A DNA stretch of 64,000 nt, from contig JAILWY010000002.1 in NCBI GenBank assembly GCA_022113835.1, positions 7,666,501-7,730,500 of the forward strand, written 5' to 3'. Source of the stretch: Atopsyche davidsoni. Its lineage: Eukaryota; Arthropoda; Insecta; Trichoptera; Hydrobiosidae. Below the pieces are notes generated by a model. It saw only the letters and a program-made list of their open reading frames with translations. It was not told the origin of the DNA and did not search any database. Each line of letters starts with the position of its first letter. Positions within the stretch are counted from its first letter, which is position 1. Below are positions 54,201-63,331 of the stretch, one piece after another. The translations under genes were made by a program, and so were the position numbers.

Positions 54201-55935
54201 GGCCCAGTGGACGGTCCCCTTTTTATAGCCACTGCGTGTGCGAGACGGAAAACCTACCTTGAGCTTTATATTTGGATTATGTACGTAATGAGAAAAGAAA
54301 AAGGAACAACTTAATATAAATAATATGTCCCAAAATTAACGCAAGGTTTGAATTTGACGCCATTTTTGCGGTAAAGTTTTAAAAGGCTGCCAAGCTTTCA
54401 TCATTTTTGAAATATTTTTCAATAATGAAGACACGCTGTTCTATCGTGCAACGCTCCATTTTTACTAACCCTAAACTGTCAGGTGGTGTTCCCAAAAATT
54501 TACTATGATAATTTACATTATGATTTCTTAGGTGTTAAGCACAGTTTCCGACGTTTCGGTTTTAGTGGGGTCATCTTTGAAGATTTGAAAGTTATGCTAA
54601 TTAGATACACTCCGAGATACATGTTGCTAGATACCTGGAGGCGTATATTTCAAATATAAACGATTATTTGTTATTCAAATCTCTGAAGATGGTTTCATCC
54701 AGTACCAAGTCTAAATATTCAGAAATTTAAAAAAAAAATGCAACTGAAACACCCGCGAACGCAGAGTTTTTAATATCACCTACCGCTATGCTCACTATTA
54801 TTTTATTAAGCCTAAAAAAATATCTCCAAAGTATTTGTAAGCCGAACATTTTATTAATCTAGCCATTTCTTAGTTAGCAAGAAAAGAGAAAGTTTGATCA
54901 TGAATATGATGAAAGTGAGAGCAGCATAGAGAATCGAAGGTTTCTGATACTTAGTAAAAATTCATTGCTTGTTACCCAGCACAGCTCCTTCAAATTAAAT
55001 TTGTTGAATAACCATGATTTAGTGTCAAATTACTGGTAGTGCAAAATATCATTATTTTTATTGTTATTGTACCTAAAATATCCAGCAGATGCTTTGTTTA
55101 TTGATTTGCATAAATCGTTCGAGTTATAGTGAATTTATACACCTGCAACACTGTTGTCGGCTTTTGATAGGGAATGTTTAACTCCCCCAACGTGTTTCAG
55201 CAGTCAACGGGGTAAGTATATATTTTTATAGCCAGACGTAAAAACAAGGGGGGTGGTGATCTCTGTCAATATTTTTTTAAGTGTCTCGCTCAGAAAGGGT
55301 TGCCTGCGATTGGTTTTTTTCTGCAAGCGATAGATCTGATTGAGTTTTAGATTGGTTTTTTGTGTGCTGTCTATTCTAATTGACTTTAGTAATGTTAATT
55401 GAACTATTTCTAATATTAAATGCGCATTTTTTAATTTATCATTTTAATAGATCTGAAACATTGAAATATACATGTGTGTGTATATTTATAAATGCGTTGA
55501 GGAGGTACAGTAACTACAGTTCTCTGAACTGAATATGCCTTGTAACGCAATGTTGAAGTTTATTTAGTGTGGTGGCAAGCGGTATATATTTTTTTAATGC
55601 TCAATTTTTAATCAAATATTTAAAACATAAAAAGTTTAAGAGTTTACCTTTTTAGTATTTTAAAAAATTTACATATAAAACGAACAGCTTGATTCTTTGA
55701 CATCCTACAACAATGTTTATTTTGAAATTGCATTAAGGGAGCTCTTTTTGTAAAAATTCTCCCCTCTCTTAACACGGACTATAACTAAAGCAAAAAAAAA
55801 GTAAATCAGGGTTGGCACTTACTTCCAGATGACAAGGGCGCCGATGAATATCCCCAGGGCGAGCAGCAGCGAGAAGAGGGCGATGAGGGCGGGCGTCTGG
55901 AAGGAAGGGTTGCTGTGGTACGAGGCGTCTATCGT
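15257..55935 (-). CDS. 3' exons of a single-pass transmembrane protein of unknown family (partial)
   Basis: Three minus-strand exons splice in consistent phases: 55935-55823 (phase 0 start, ends after two bases), 17005-16867 and 15799-15257 (TAG stop). They give about 264 residues. The first exon encodes a short juxtamembrane part (YHSNPSFQTP) and one hydrophobic helix of about 22 residues, followed by KHKRK as stop-transfer. The rest is cytoplasmic, with ALYEDLGDL in exon 2 and PVYEELRRR in exon 3 (possible SH2 or endocytic sites), acidic and Arg-rich patches, six CPP repeats, and a Ser/Gly/Thr-rich end finishing DLNFS. The architecture is that of a type I receptor or adhesion molecule; I do not recognise the family. 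The two introns are about 1.1 and 38.8 kb. The last two exons are extremely GC-rich. The extracellular part must lie to the right, probably outside the window. Confidence 0.78.
15370..15425 (-). repeat. Coding 9-bp minisatellite (Cys-Pro-Pro)n
   Basis: About six 9-bp units (GGGCAGGGC on the plus strand) lie inside the last exon of the transmembrane gene and encode CPPCPPCPPCPPCPPCPP. The unit length keeps the frame, so copy number could vary without breaking the protein. Confidence 0.9.
15847..16180. mobile_element. hAT-type non-autonomous element (MITE)
   Basis: The ends are CAGTGCTTCTCAAA and TTTGAGAGCCACTG, the CAGTG...CACTG inverted repeat typical of Charlie-like hAT elements. Further inside are repeated GGTCC(G/A)TGGG-type blocks. 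The 8-bp flanks share only their last four bases (GGAT), so the target duplication is eroded. It sits in the last intron of the transmembrane gene and has no transposase. Confidence 0.75.
17008..22539. other. Large intron, right of the second-last exon: AT-rich DNA with GC-rich islands
   Basis: GC-rich islands stand out at about 17440-17790, 18170-18600, 19440-19720, 20040-20240, 20560-20700 and 22190-22430. They contain motif-like blocks (for example TAATTGG and ATTAG near 17540-17640) but no exon with paired splice sites. The last island includes GGTTTCAAATCCC at 22303-22315, which resembles a Pol III B box and may mark a SINE remnant. Regulatory function is inferred from composition only. 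Confidence 0.4.
20660..20684. promoter_or_regulatory. Inverted CCAAT palindrome in a GC-rich island
   Basis: CCATTGG at 20660-20666 and CCAATGG at 20678-20684 face each other in a 25-bp palindrome with one mismatched pair. ACATGTCG-type blocks flank it on both sides (about 20645 and 20695), and ATTATAAACC follows at about 20707. This resembles a promoter or enhancer core with two CCAAT boxes. Confidence 0.4.
22540..23187 (+). mobile_element. piggyBac-derived MITE, copy 1 (648 bp)
   Basis: It is bounded by TTAA at both ends. Inverted termini TTAACACACTAAAGGCGGG and (minus strand) TTAACACACTTTAAGCGGG are typical of piggyBac insertions. Inside is a short remnant of the N-terminal acidic region of a piggyBac transposase (DNEEVEWSEND, then VVQLFMGNDLFDYMQ), broken afterwards. 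The 3' subterminal block (GAGTGTA..., GCAATTTTACGCGAATTTT, CATCAGTTTAGT) occurs twice, about 180 bp apart. The catalytic domain is absent. Confidence 0.85.
23188..31100. other. Large intron: AT-rich DNA with scattered GC islands and repeat fragments
   Basis: At 23389-23450 a GC-rich stretch pairs GGTGTGAAC with GTTCACACC. At 25870-25950 lies a single copy of the dispersed repeat found in the array at 8.1-8.5 kb. GC-rich islands lie at about 25470-25580, 27400-27600, 29660-29960 and 30640-30790. A 9-bp hairpin (ATCACATAC / GTATGTGAT) lies at about 29329-29354. No exon is supported on either strand. Confidence 0.4.
31115..31243. repeat. Perfect palindrome, 64-bp arms with a 1-nt centre
   Basis: Bases 31115-31178 are the exact reverse complement of 31180-31243, with only 31179 unpaired. 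The arm includes GTGACCGGTTTCGCCAACC. Beyond the perfect part the similarity continues imperfectly for about 25-30 bases on each side. A diverged single-arm relative lies at 33205-33290. It is probably a foldback or inverted-duplication insertion of a dispersed repeat. Confidence 0.95.
31244..33540. other. Large intron: AT-rich DNA, GC islands, diverged palindrome relative
   Basis: GC islands are seen at 31770-31870, 32540-32770 and 33300-33520. The stretch 33205-33290 (GTGATTTTCCACAT, then GCGCCAAC) matches the flank and arm of the palindrome at 31.1 kb at moderate identity. A TA run lies at about 32957-32972. No coding exon is supported. Confidence 0.4.
33540..33830. repeat. Diverged tandem duplication, about 152-bp period
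   Basis: TTCTGTTTGCAAAA starts at 33545 and 33697. Both are followed in the same order by a CATCAAATCA-type block, an AAAGCTAAAATAAACGTA-like block, a GGACCG(C/G)TGCAAGA block and a (C/T)CTGATCTGAAAG / CCCGATTTAC block. The units differ by many substitutions, so the duplication is old. Confidence 0.7.
34032..34107 (-). repeat. tRNA-like core, 76 nt (foldback family)
   Basis: On the minus strand it folds like a tRNA: GTGATTC and AAATCAC ends pair, GTGGG-TTCAAAT-CCCAC forms a perfect T-arm, and CTGGC-CATGTAA-GCTTG forms an anticodon-like arm. Position 33 of the loop is A rather than T, and the acceptor has nine possible pairs, so it is not a normal tRNA gene. The flanks (CAAGAATTTTTAACAATCAT) recur at the other copies. 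Confidence 0.7.
34264..34340 (-). repeat. tRNA-like core, second tandem copy (77 nt)
   Basis: This repeats the preceding tRNA-like core 232 bp further on, with the same downstream flank (AACAATCATATCCTATA, then GTGAAACAACGTACTTATTA). Together they form a direct tandem pair covering about 34020-34425. An extra base disrupts the T-arm (TTTCAAGT), so this copy is decayed. Confidence 0.7.
34426..34811. other. GC-rich island, no gene seen
   Basis: GC-rich DNA at about 34430-34625 contains an open frame of about 97 codons on the plus strand. It shows no motif, and its composition follows the island rather than a codon pattern. The rest is AT-rich. Confidence 0.4.
34812..35460 (-). mobile_element. 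piggyBac-derived MITE, copy 2 (649 bp, reverse orientation)
   Basis: Bounded by TTAA at 34812 and 35457, it carries the same GTACTAGTACCC-containing end, transposase N-terminal remnant and duplicated 3' subterminal block as the copy at 22.5 kb. The 3' terminal repeat is slightly altered (TTAATAAGAACACTTTAAGC). Sharing of the internal duplication shows that this deleted form itself was amplified. Confidence 0.85.
35461..41470. other. Large intron: AT-rich DNA with GC-rich islands
   Basis: Islands lie at about 35660-35770, 36740-36870, 37260-37440 (with a G11 run), 39480-39610, 39900-40160 and 41090-41340. A perfect CRE/ATF site (TGACGTCA) is at 36051-36058. No exon with paired splice sites and a plausible protein was found. 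Confidence 0.4.
41473..41801. mobile_element. Foldback element with tRNA-like centre (about 329 bp)
   Basis: Outer arms (CTATTGATTTTTTGTGAAGACC... and ...GGTCTTCACGAAAAATCAATA) and inner arms (AAAGAAACTCTTAGAAAAATA / its complement) are inverted over most of the length, so the element folds back on itself. The centre keeps two GTTCAAATCCC (B-box-like) blocks and GTGATTTGTG / CACAGAAATCACG. A half-copy with an intact tRNA-like core follows at 41996. Confidence 0.8.
41996..42071 (+). repeat. tRNA-like core, 76 nt, best-preserved copy
   Basis: It begins GTGATTCGTTGGTATAATTG (A-box-like) and ends GGGTTCAAATCCC (B-box) ... AAATCAC. The T-arm is perfect (GTGGG/CCCAC). The anticodon-like arm is weaker (CCGGC-CATGTAA-GCTTA), with TGT where an anticodon would fall but A at position 33. 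The downstream flank (AAGAGTTTCTTTAATCAATT) matches the foldback arms. It is probably the tRNA-derived head of a repeat rather than a working tRNA. Confidence 0.7.
44701..44760. other. Stem-loop, 14-bp stem
   Basis: CAGAGCGGTGCATT (44701-44714) pairs with AATGCACTGCTCTG (44747-44760), with one G-T wobble, around a 32-nt loop. An alternative stem pairs ATTATGCAAT just upstream with ATTGCATAAT in the loop. Size is near that of a small precursor hairpin, but pairing does not extend beyond 14 bp. Confidence 0.5.
45795..45879 (+). repeat. tRNA-like sequence, 85 nt (SINE head or tRNA relic)
   Basis: CTACAC and GTGTAG form a 6-bp acceptor-like stem, and GTTTGAATCCC is B-box-like. GGTGCTTAACTGG...TAGCACC resembles a D-arm, but its stem is too long. 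One T-arm pair and the anticodon arm are poor. It reads as a tRNA-derived repeat fragment. Confidence 0.35.
53211..53250. other. Near-perfect hairpin
   Basis: GCTGATGGTAATTATCGA pairs with TCGATAATCACCATCAACAGC apart from a 3-nt bulge and one mismatch, leaving a 1-nt loop (C). It stands alone in AT-rich DNA. No family is recognised. Confidence 0.6.
53535..53758 (+). mobile_element. Mariner-type MITE, copy 1 (about 224 bp)
   Basis: Near-identical inverted repeats of about 54 bp begin TGTCCCAAAATTAACGCAAG at both ends. The interior of about 115 bp holds a remnant of a transposase N-terminal helix-turn-helix (reading YTIEQRVLIIEQYFKNNE). The DDE catalytic region is missing. Confidence 0.85.
54048..54260. 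other. GC-rich island between two MITEs
   Basis: A GC-rich stretch with an 88-codon open frame on the plus strand. No motif, splice pairing or codon-type pattern supports a gene. Confidence 0.35.
54326..54503 (-). mobile_element. Mariner-type MITE, copy 2, truncated and inverted
   Basis: One intact terminus (TGTCCCAAAATTAACGCAAG at 54326) leads into the same interior as the copy at 53.5 kb but in reverse orientation. The other end is truncated at about 54503. On the minus strand a fragment with its own ATG reads MERCTIEQRVFIIEKYF, the N-terminal DNA-binding part of a mariner-like transposase. Confidence 0.8.
54504..55822. other. Large intron next to the transmembrane exon, AT-rich
   Basis: Only AT-rich sequence is seen. 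The minus-strand donor of the transmembrane exon (GTAAGT) is at 55822-55817. No further exon was found here. Confidence 0.4.
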
Positions 55936-55936
55936 C

Positions 55937-56992
55937 TGCAAACAAAGGGAAAAAGAAATTAATTACAAATTGTAGGCATTATTAAAAATAATACGCTTTA
56001 ATCTGTTTCATTATTTTTTATATTAATATCAGATTAATTAAGTAATTTAAGCGCGAGGGGTTAAATGGTTACTTTGCTGTTATTAAGAGGAAAGAAGACA
56101 TACTGCAATTTATGTAAACGGGAAGTTAAATTATATTTAAAAAAAAGCACTTTTTAGATATAGTAACTAACAAAGAGCCATATAAATTATGAGCGATTAA
56201 ATGCAATAATATTTAGTGGCGAAATTCATTCTTTTGTTGACATCACCAATGGATAAAAATTATTTTTTTATAAATTTTGATGATTCGTTCAATTTATAAG
56301 TCAGCACAGTGAGAAGGCACGCTATAATGATATGAGTATTGTATTCAATTCATATTTTATTTTTATATAAATTATATTCTTATGATCATAAATTCGAAGC
56401 ATGACGTTTATAGTAAGACGCGCAAAGATTAGGGTCCGTCGTCACCCCAAACGGCAATCTTAAACACGACATTCCAAGCAAAAGACTTCAATATCTTAAA
56501 CGTCGGGGGACTAACAGCTTGAGCACAAATTAAATACTATTAATCACTGGTGCATGAGACGTCAAACGTTCAGTGCGTACTGCGCGTATTTCCGTCCGTC
56601 TATTTAGAGAGGCATCGCACGTCGGGTGCGTCTTCCCGAAGGTATTCGGGCCGGCGGTGCAGCGAACAATTACCGAGGACTGCGGAGCGGGCATAAATCT
56701 AAGCAGAATAAAAAAAACAAATAAAATAAAATAAAAAAAACGGGACAAAGTTGTGAGTCGGCGGCGATGGCCATCAATTTGACGACGGCTTTGTTTCGAG
56801 GGTTGACGGGCCGCGGACGAGGTCGCCTCCTCTCACGGTCTGCTGGCGGAGTGATTCTCAGAAGAATTGCCACTGCAAGCGGACAAATCAATTAAGTCAT
56901 ACCTTTGATCAGGGAACAGATAAATACCTGGTATTAGAACTGGCACGCTTGAATTTGATCGGTGAAAAATGAGTTGAGAAGGAAACCATGTA
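55937..56992. other. Intron upstream of the transmembrane exon, GC islands
   Basis: GC-rich islands at about 56540-56690 and 56750-56870 are separated by an A-rich run. Short open frames on the minus strand (72-73 codons) are Arg/Pro-rich and lack splice context in phase with the next exon, so they are not called as exons of the transmembrane gene. Confidence 0.35.
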
Positions 56993-57901
56993 CAGTAATA
57001 CCCCGCTTTACGCGAGGTATACGTTCGTGCGTTAAGGGGCAAAGTTAATTAATTTAATTGTCACTTTATTTGTCTATGTCGAAAGTTGATTTTTTTACTG
57101 CGTATTAAAAAAACTATAAATTATATTGATCTATTTTTTATTATTTAATTAACGTCCATTTTCAGGGTAAAATAAAATCTTGAAGATGTTGAAAAATTGG
57201 ATAAAATGACGACTTTCAAAACCAAAGTTTGTTAAAGATTTTTTATTTTTTTATTTTCAAAGTAATCCCAACAGGAGGGTTTATAATTAATCTTTTAATT
57301 CCAATTGAAAAAAAGAGTCATGAATGTTTAGGATTCTTGGAACAGGAACATCGCGAAACTCCAATCCCGAAACATTAATCGGAAAAACATATATTTATCA
57401 CATCAAAAGTAAATTATAAGAAATAAAAAAAAAAGTAGTAGAAAAAAAGGATGTATCTAACTTTCTGCATTTAATTTTTTTTGATTGGTGCAGTAAATTT
57501 TTCGCAATAGATACAAGCAAATGGTCAAAAAAGTCGAATATGCGACTTTGCCCCTTAAGTGATATTCTCGTATATCGGGGTTTACGATTAAACATACAAA
57601 CATAGTCAAAACTTAATAAAAAAAAAATACGAATCATTTGAATCATTCATTTTATGCAGTATTACATGTTATTTTTACTGAAAAATACATCTATTGTCTT
57701 TTGGGTAGCGTTTCTTTTACGTTCTTGTAAAATACGTTCATAACACCCAACGCTGTTTTTAATTGTTAAGAGAATTCAATAACAACATTATGTTCGTACA
57801 CATTCTTAAAATAAAAAATTCGCGTACTGCGAGGCGAAATTTGAATTTCGCGTTATAGTGAAACCGCGCATAAAGGGGTCGCGTAAAGCGGGGTATTACT
57901 G
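56993..57901. mobile_element. 909-bp DNA transposon remnant with 26-bp terminal inverted repeats (pogo/Tigger-like)
   Basis: The left end CAGTAATACCCCGCTTTACG and the right end (its complement, GTAAAGCGGGGTATTACTG) are near-perfect inverted repeats. TA precedes the left end. CAG...CTG ends with TA targets suit pogo/Tigger-type elements; the assignment is tentative. The interior is AT-rich with an internal inverted pair (GGGGCAAAG at 57039 / CTTTGCCCC at 57546) and no intact transposase. Confidence 0.75.
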
Positions 57902-59234
57902 TGTGTGAAAATCATATATTAATTTTATAAATTTGAATGAATTTTTTTTGTAACATCACCCTAATTGTTGTTAATTTGTTAACAATATAAAAAAATTATA
58001 TATATTTGAAATAATTTTAACCCATGCTAGGAAAAGCTTTAGGCCAGACATTTTAATTCAATTTTCATCAAGTGTCCAGGATATTGGCGCCCAGCAAAAA
58101 TGCAGACTTTTTAATCAATATTACAAATCTAATTTATCAATTTGCTCTGCGCTATGCTGGCGACAGGTCAATTTACTAAGTTATTTTAATCTTTTCAAAA
58201 TAAAACGAATCTGTGGGAGTGCACTGACGTCTGAGAAGCGAGTGTCTACAGAAACCGCAAGATTGTGTACATTTATACAAGCATGATAGGAAAAAAAAGT
58301 TGTCACGGATATATCAATATTATAATCACTTAAATTCGAAAAATAAGCTCAATTGCTTGTTGATAAGCTACCGTTTTTTTATATATCATATATGCGCAAT
58401 CGACAAATAAGAGAAAGCAATTCGATGCGATTGTATGTGTTGTGATCATAATATATTCAGAATTTCCATTTTGTACATAAAAACTAAATCAATAAAGCTT
58501 TCATTATTTTGAACATGAAAACTCATTGCCTCATGCAGCCCATTGCAATCCTGAGAAAGCAGGCATGTTATATAGCAATATATAAGAATATAGCTGCAAA
58601 ATGAATATCATCCTACGCTAGCCAACTTATCAACGCAACAATGTATATTTTATGAATGCAGCATCTATTAATAAAATATCTCTAATGGTAACATATCATA
58701 AATTGAATTATTATTAATACTACACCGCACAGAGGTAAATTAAATCCACTCTAAACAACTTGTATCGTAGTGCAGGAATATGAATTATGAGTATTACACA
58801 ATTGTTCTCGCCACGAGCCTATCGGGCATTGGCGAATTAATTTTCACATCAAATATCGTGCTAATTGAATTCGGCCAGGAATAATTAATGATAATTCCTA
58901 GCGGGGAGATGGCTCGCGTGGCCGGCGCTCCGTGTGCCGAGGACGCCACAGCCTCCCGTGTACATTTATACCACCCAAATAGGGTCAGACAAAGAACACT
59001 ATAATGTTTTAATTAATTTTTAAGAAGAAATATTCCCCACTGAATTTGATAGAACTTAACGATTTTCTTAACTCCAAGGTGATGTCCCAAAAGACTCTAC
59101 AAAAACTTATTACTAAATTCTTATACAATGAATAATCTAGAATCATAGTATGTAAGCATAAAAAAAACTCAAGGCTATTAGAAAGAATCCTCTTCATAGG
59201 ATTTCATTGTTGCGTTGTGGTTTGTGTTTTCCGT
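57902..59234. other. AT-rich DNA with one GC island
   Basis: A conserved-looking block at about 58810-58970 (TAATTGAATT and GAATAATTAATGATAATT followed by a GC-rich tract) resembles homeodomain-site clusters. Nothing else is supported. Confidence 0.35.
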
Positions 59235-59643
59235 TTAATAACACACTTTGAGCGGGTAACCAAATTGACTAAACTGATGTGAGTAGCGGGCAAAATTCGC
59301 GTAAAATTGCACGTGTGAAATCTAGTCTATACACTCTTTGATTTGCATGTAGTCAAATAAATCGTTTCTTATAAAAAGTTGAACCACTTCATACACACTT
59401 TGCGGATTACTTGGCATCACAACAACACCATTTTGTCCTAAAAATTGTTCAATAATTTAAGGATTATCATTCTCTGACCACTCCATTTCTTCGTTGTCAC
59501 TTTGTTCAGAATCACTGGACAGTATTGGTAGAAGTAACGTTGACGAGTCTAAACAAACATTACGAGCTGTAAACCTAAAGAGTAAAATGACCTTCTGCCG
59601 CTTTTAGACAGCAGTCCGCGAAACGGGTACTAGTACCCGCCCC
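59235..59643 (-). mobile_element. piggyBac-derived MITE, copy 3 (truncated)
   Basis: It shares the terminal block, transposase N-terminal remnant and GTACTAGTACCC segment with the copies at 22.5 and 34.8 kb. It has only one copy of the 3' subterminal block, lacks the segment between two CCGCTTTTAGA repeats, and stops before the terminal TTTAGTGTGTTAA. The single-block form is likely ancestral to the duplicated form. Confidence 0.8.
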
Positions 59644-62160
59644 AGTGAAATTTGAAATTCAATTGATTTGTATTATGTTAGTACAGTAGATGGCAAGATT
59701 GAGAGTGCCAAGGAAAATTGTGACGATTGAAACGAAAGCGATATCATTTTAAGGATGCGTGGTAACCCTCTATGCAAGGCGCGCAAAACAAAGCTATCGG
59801 GCCTCGCTTTGAGCGGTAGGAGGTGATTAGTTCAAAGGGGCGACCGCCAGCTGGACGGGGTAAACACGCAGCGGGGAACCTGGCGCCAAGTACTAGCATC
59901 CACTCCTGTGTGGGGTTGTACGTTGCTGTAATTAAACCCCGTTATAAGAAACGTACCCCACAAATAAATAAAACCATTACTATGCTTGTCGAAGCAATAT
60001 CTTAAGTCCAAAAAATCCGTTGGTAAATGTTGACCACACGATTCGCGACAACATCAACAACCTACGGTTACTCGTCAAGTCAGAGTTCTTCTTGAAGTTT
60101 TTAATCAAAAAAATCGACCAAAATAAGTGGACGCTATTATTGAAACAATATAATTTACAATTAATTTATTTGTTTATGCTTTGCGTGTAATGTTTAGTCA
60201 AGAAAACATACAATAGTATATTATTGAATTTGTTAAAAAAATAATACAATGAACACTATCTTTTTAGTCAAAATTAAGAACTAGGTAATGAAATAATAAT
60301 TAACAATGCCGTATTTTTAAAGATCTGTTTGAATGAAAAATTGTGTTTTTAAGTATCTGGTTTTAAAGAAAAATGAATAAAATAAAATACATAATAGATG
60401 GCTACGCTAAAAAATATGTCTGGATTATCCTTTTAATTGAATTATAAAAATGTTAAAAGGAAGATCAAAGTATTTTTGATAGCCACTTTGCATTTTTTTA
60501 ATACCTTTGGAGTAATAGAAATCATACTATCAATTTAACGTTTAGTTTAACAAAAACTCAGTTGAGTTGATGATGCAGTGGATGCGAGAAGTATTGGAGA
60601 ATTAGTAATATAGTTGACAAACGAAGCCAAATGCGGCGATCAAATCACTAGAGTGATAAGTACCAACGAAATTTTAGATTCGTTAAAATACCTGTCCTGT
60701 CAGTAACAGTTAAAATATTTTATAAAACAGCAAAATAAATAAAGCGAACTGATAAAACCAATTAAAAATATAAATTAAACAGAAGTACTTAAGCAATTGA
60801 GAAGTTCAAAATTAAATATGACGATGTTGCAATTATTGCAAGTACAGATATTGTCCCTAGTAGATACAAATTAGGCACTTGCCTGGCAGCTTTGGTGAAC
60901 AAAGAAACAGGGGTAGGAGAGTAGGAGAGAATGCTGCCTAAGGGAGTGCAAGGAGGGGTAGAACATTAAAATGAAGGGAAGGAGCAGGAATAAAGCTACT
61001 TCCGCTTTCATTTGTACAACCGGAAGAGAGCTGCAGTAAAGTGATCTTTAATGATGAGGATGTGTTGGATTGAAAGCAAAGTGGATTCAATTGTTACGTT
61101 CTGCACGATGCTTTTATTCGACGCATGCAAAATGAAAGAATATTGCAAGTAAGGAAAAATAATTAATTAACTTATTTAGCAAAGTAAACTCAAATTTACT
61201 TCATGAATTATTAGAATAATGTGTGTTTTAATAACTATATTTAAAATAGTAATTAATAAAAAAGGTATTATTTTTCAATAGTATAAAATAAAGTGAACTA
61301 ATTATGTATACGTTTTGATATTTAACAAGATGAGTCTAATGAAAACAATTTTTATTTATTACTTTAGTTAATGAACATTTATATCCAAATAAAGTATTAA
61401 TTTCAAGGCGCGTTCAAAGTTTTCGTTTCCTTCAACACCCGAGAGAATATTTTCACTAAAACGCTTTAACAAATTAAAATCCTCCGCAAACGGTGGAATA
61501 GCCTTTCATTAAACAAAGCTCTGAGCGCAAACAGCGGCAGACAATAGGCCGAAGTACCAACAAGACATCCAGACGGGCTCAAAAACAGCCCAAGAAAGAC
61601 AACGAGTGCAAATAGGGCACAGTGTTAAGTTTTCAGTTTTCAGGTTTGGGGTCCGCCGGAAACTCCAAGGTCTGCGGCGCGGAGGCGTCAGATGGGGTCT
61701 GGCCAAGTTCGCTGCGGTCTGCGGGAGGCTGTGGACTGTGGCAGGATATCCGGCGCCGAAAAGGAAGCCGCGGCTTTGCGTTGTTAGTTTTCGGGATTTG
61801 TCAGTTGATTGATTTGTGAGACGCAGATCCTCACAACTTCATAATCTAAGAACGTAAACTTTGCGTAATGTTTCTCACTTGGCCGTGATTTCACGGATTT
61901 TTTTTTTAAATAAAAAAATACGTATTATGAATTGTAATTATATTGCTACTTGCAAGCATGAACAAGGAGTTTTTAAAAACAAATTTTTACCAAAAATGAT
62001 AGCTCCCGTGAGACCTCTAAACGATAGCAATTCATGAAATACCATTTAAAGTAATGGTACTTTAAACGAGTTCATTGTTCTTAACACAGTTATATATTTG
62101 CAGATTGTTATCAAAGCTTGGAAGCAATATCTTTCATTTCTCTCTACATTTTTTACAGAC
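59644..62160. other. AT-rich DNA with GC-rich stretches, no gene seen
   Basis: GC-rich stretches at about 59770-59910 and 61620-61800 hold short open frames on both strands without motifs or splice pairing. The remainder is A/T-rich. Confidence 0.35.
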
Positions 62161-62165
62161 ACACG

Positions 62166-62544
62166 TATATATATATATATATATATGTCTATTTACGGAT
62201 AGGTCAATCAGATGCGTATTTATTACCCATTACGGGTTAATTATATTATTACTAATATGATTAGGCACATTAGTTCATATATAGAAGATGACTTAAAGAA
62301 ACTCTCAGAAAAATATCATCGTGATTTGTGTGGGATTTGAACCCACATCTCCTGGCTTACATGGCCGGTGTACGAACCCTTGTACTAACGAATCACATCC
62401 GTTTATCGAGAATTTTTAACAGTCATACTCTATATATGATCTCTATATTTTTCTGAGAGTTTCTTTAAGTCATATGAACTAATGTGCCTAATCATATTAG
62501 TAATAATATATATATATATATATATATAAATATGTGTGTGTGTG
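62166..62544. mobile_element. Foldback / tRNA-like element, longest copy, inserted in a (TA)n run
   Basis: Inverted arms (ACTAATATGATTAGGCACAT near 62250 and its complement near 62483) and inner arms (AAAGAAACTCTCAGAAAAAT / its complement) enclose the 76-nt tRNA-like core at 62321-62396 (minus strand), whose D-arm has decayed. (TA)n lies on both sides (62166-62186 and 62506-62528), followed by (TG)6, so it sits in a microsatellite. The outer arms match the copy at 11.2 kb. Confidence 0.75.
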
Positions 62545-63331
62545 TCAAAATTGAATAAAGAGTCTTCACTCGTGAAATAAAACAAAAAGAACAAGAACAG
62601 TAGTAAACCCTGTCACCGAGCAAACAATACATTATCGTATCACGACAGTGAAATTTACACTTGAAACTTTCTTCAACGGCAAGCCTTGAGGAGTGCGCAT
62701 TAGAAGGTGCATCAAGTTTATCCGACGAGTCCTTTGTTCCTGTAGACTCGCTTCGAAAGTTGTTGTTGTTAAATATTTGAGAACAATCTAGAATGCACTG
62801 TAGGGGGCAATGAGCGACCCGGACGGGGGAGGCTGCAGATTTAAGACGAGTTTATGCAAAGTTATTTTCGCAAAGAGAAATTCGTATTCATTTTCAACTG
62901 ATACTCCGGGGTGCTGAAGCACTGACACGGTATAAAGTTTAAGGTGACGTGGAAAGATTACGTTCTGTTTAATATCCACATAGGATTCTTTCAAATATAC
63001 TAATTTTAGTTGATTTATTAAAAAAATTACTCCGAAAGATTAGTTGCATATAAAATATTGGCTGCTACATATAGTGATTTATAAATAGGCAGTTTACTTT
63101 TAATAGGAACAGTACTACTTTTCATGAGGCGGTATCTAAGAGTAATAGTTCAAAAATAATGGATACCAGAAAATCTAAGTAAGGAAGCACTTGCTATACA
63201 TTTAAAAATTCATTTAATTATTCATAACTCTTCCGTTATTAAGACGAAGGCTCTAATAGCGCTGGGCTATTCGTGGCAGTAAGTAGTGGGTAACTGGTAA
63301 AAAAGCGTCTTAGTTTATTGTCTTCGGCCAG
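62545..63331. other. AT-rich intergenic or intronic DNA
   Basis: No supported feature apart from short GC-richer patches near 62800 and 63240. Confidence 0.35.

Noticed and set aside
61509..61812. Short frames on both strands in a GC-rich stretch, considered as upstream exons of the transmembrane gene
   Set aside because: No splice pairing compatible with the phase-0 start of the transmembrane exon and no extracellular domain signature.
62321..62396. tRNA gene on the minus strand
   Set aside because: The D-arm is decayed, the anticodon loop lacks T at position 33, the acceptor has too many pairs, and near-identical cores recur inside foldback repeats.
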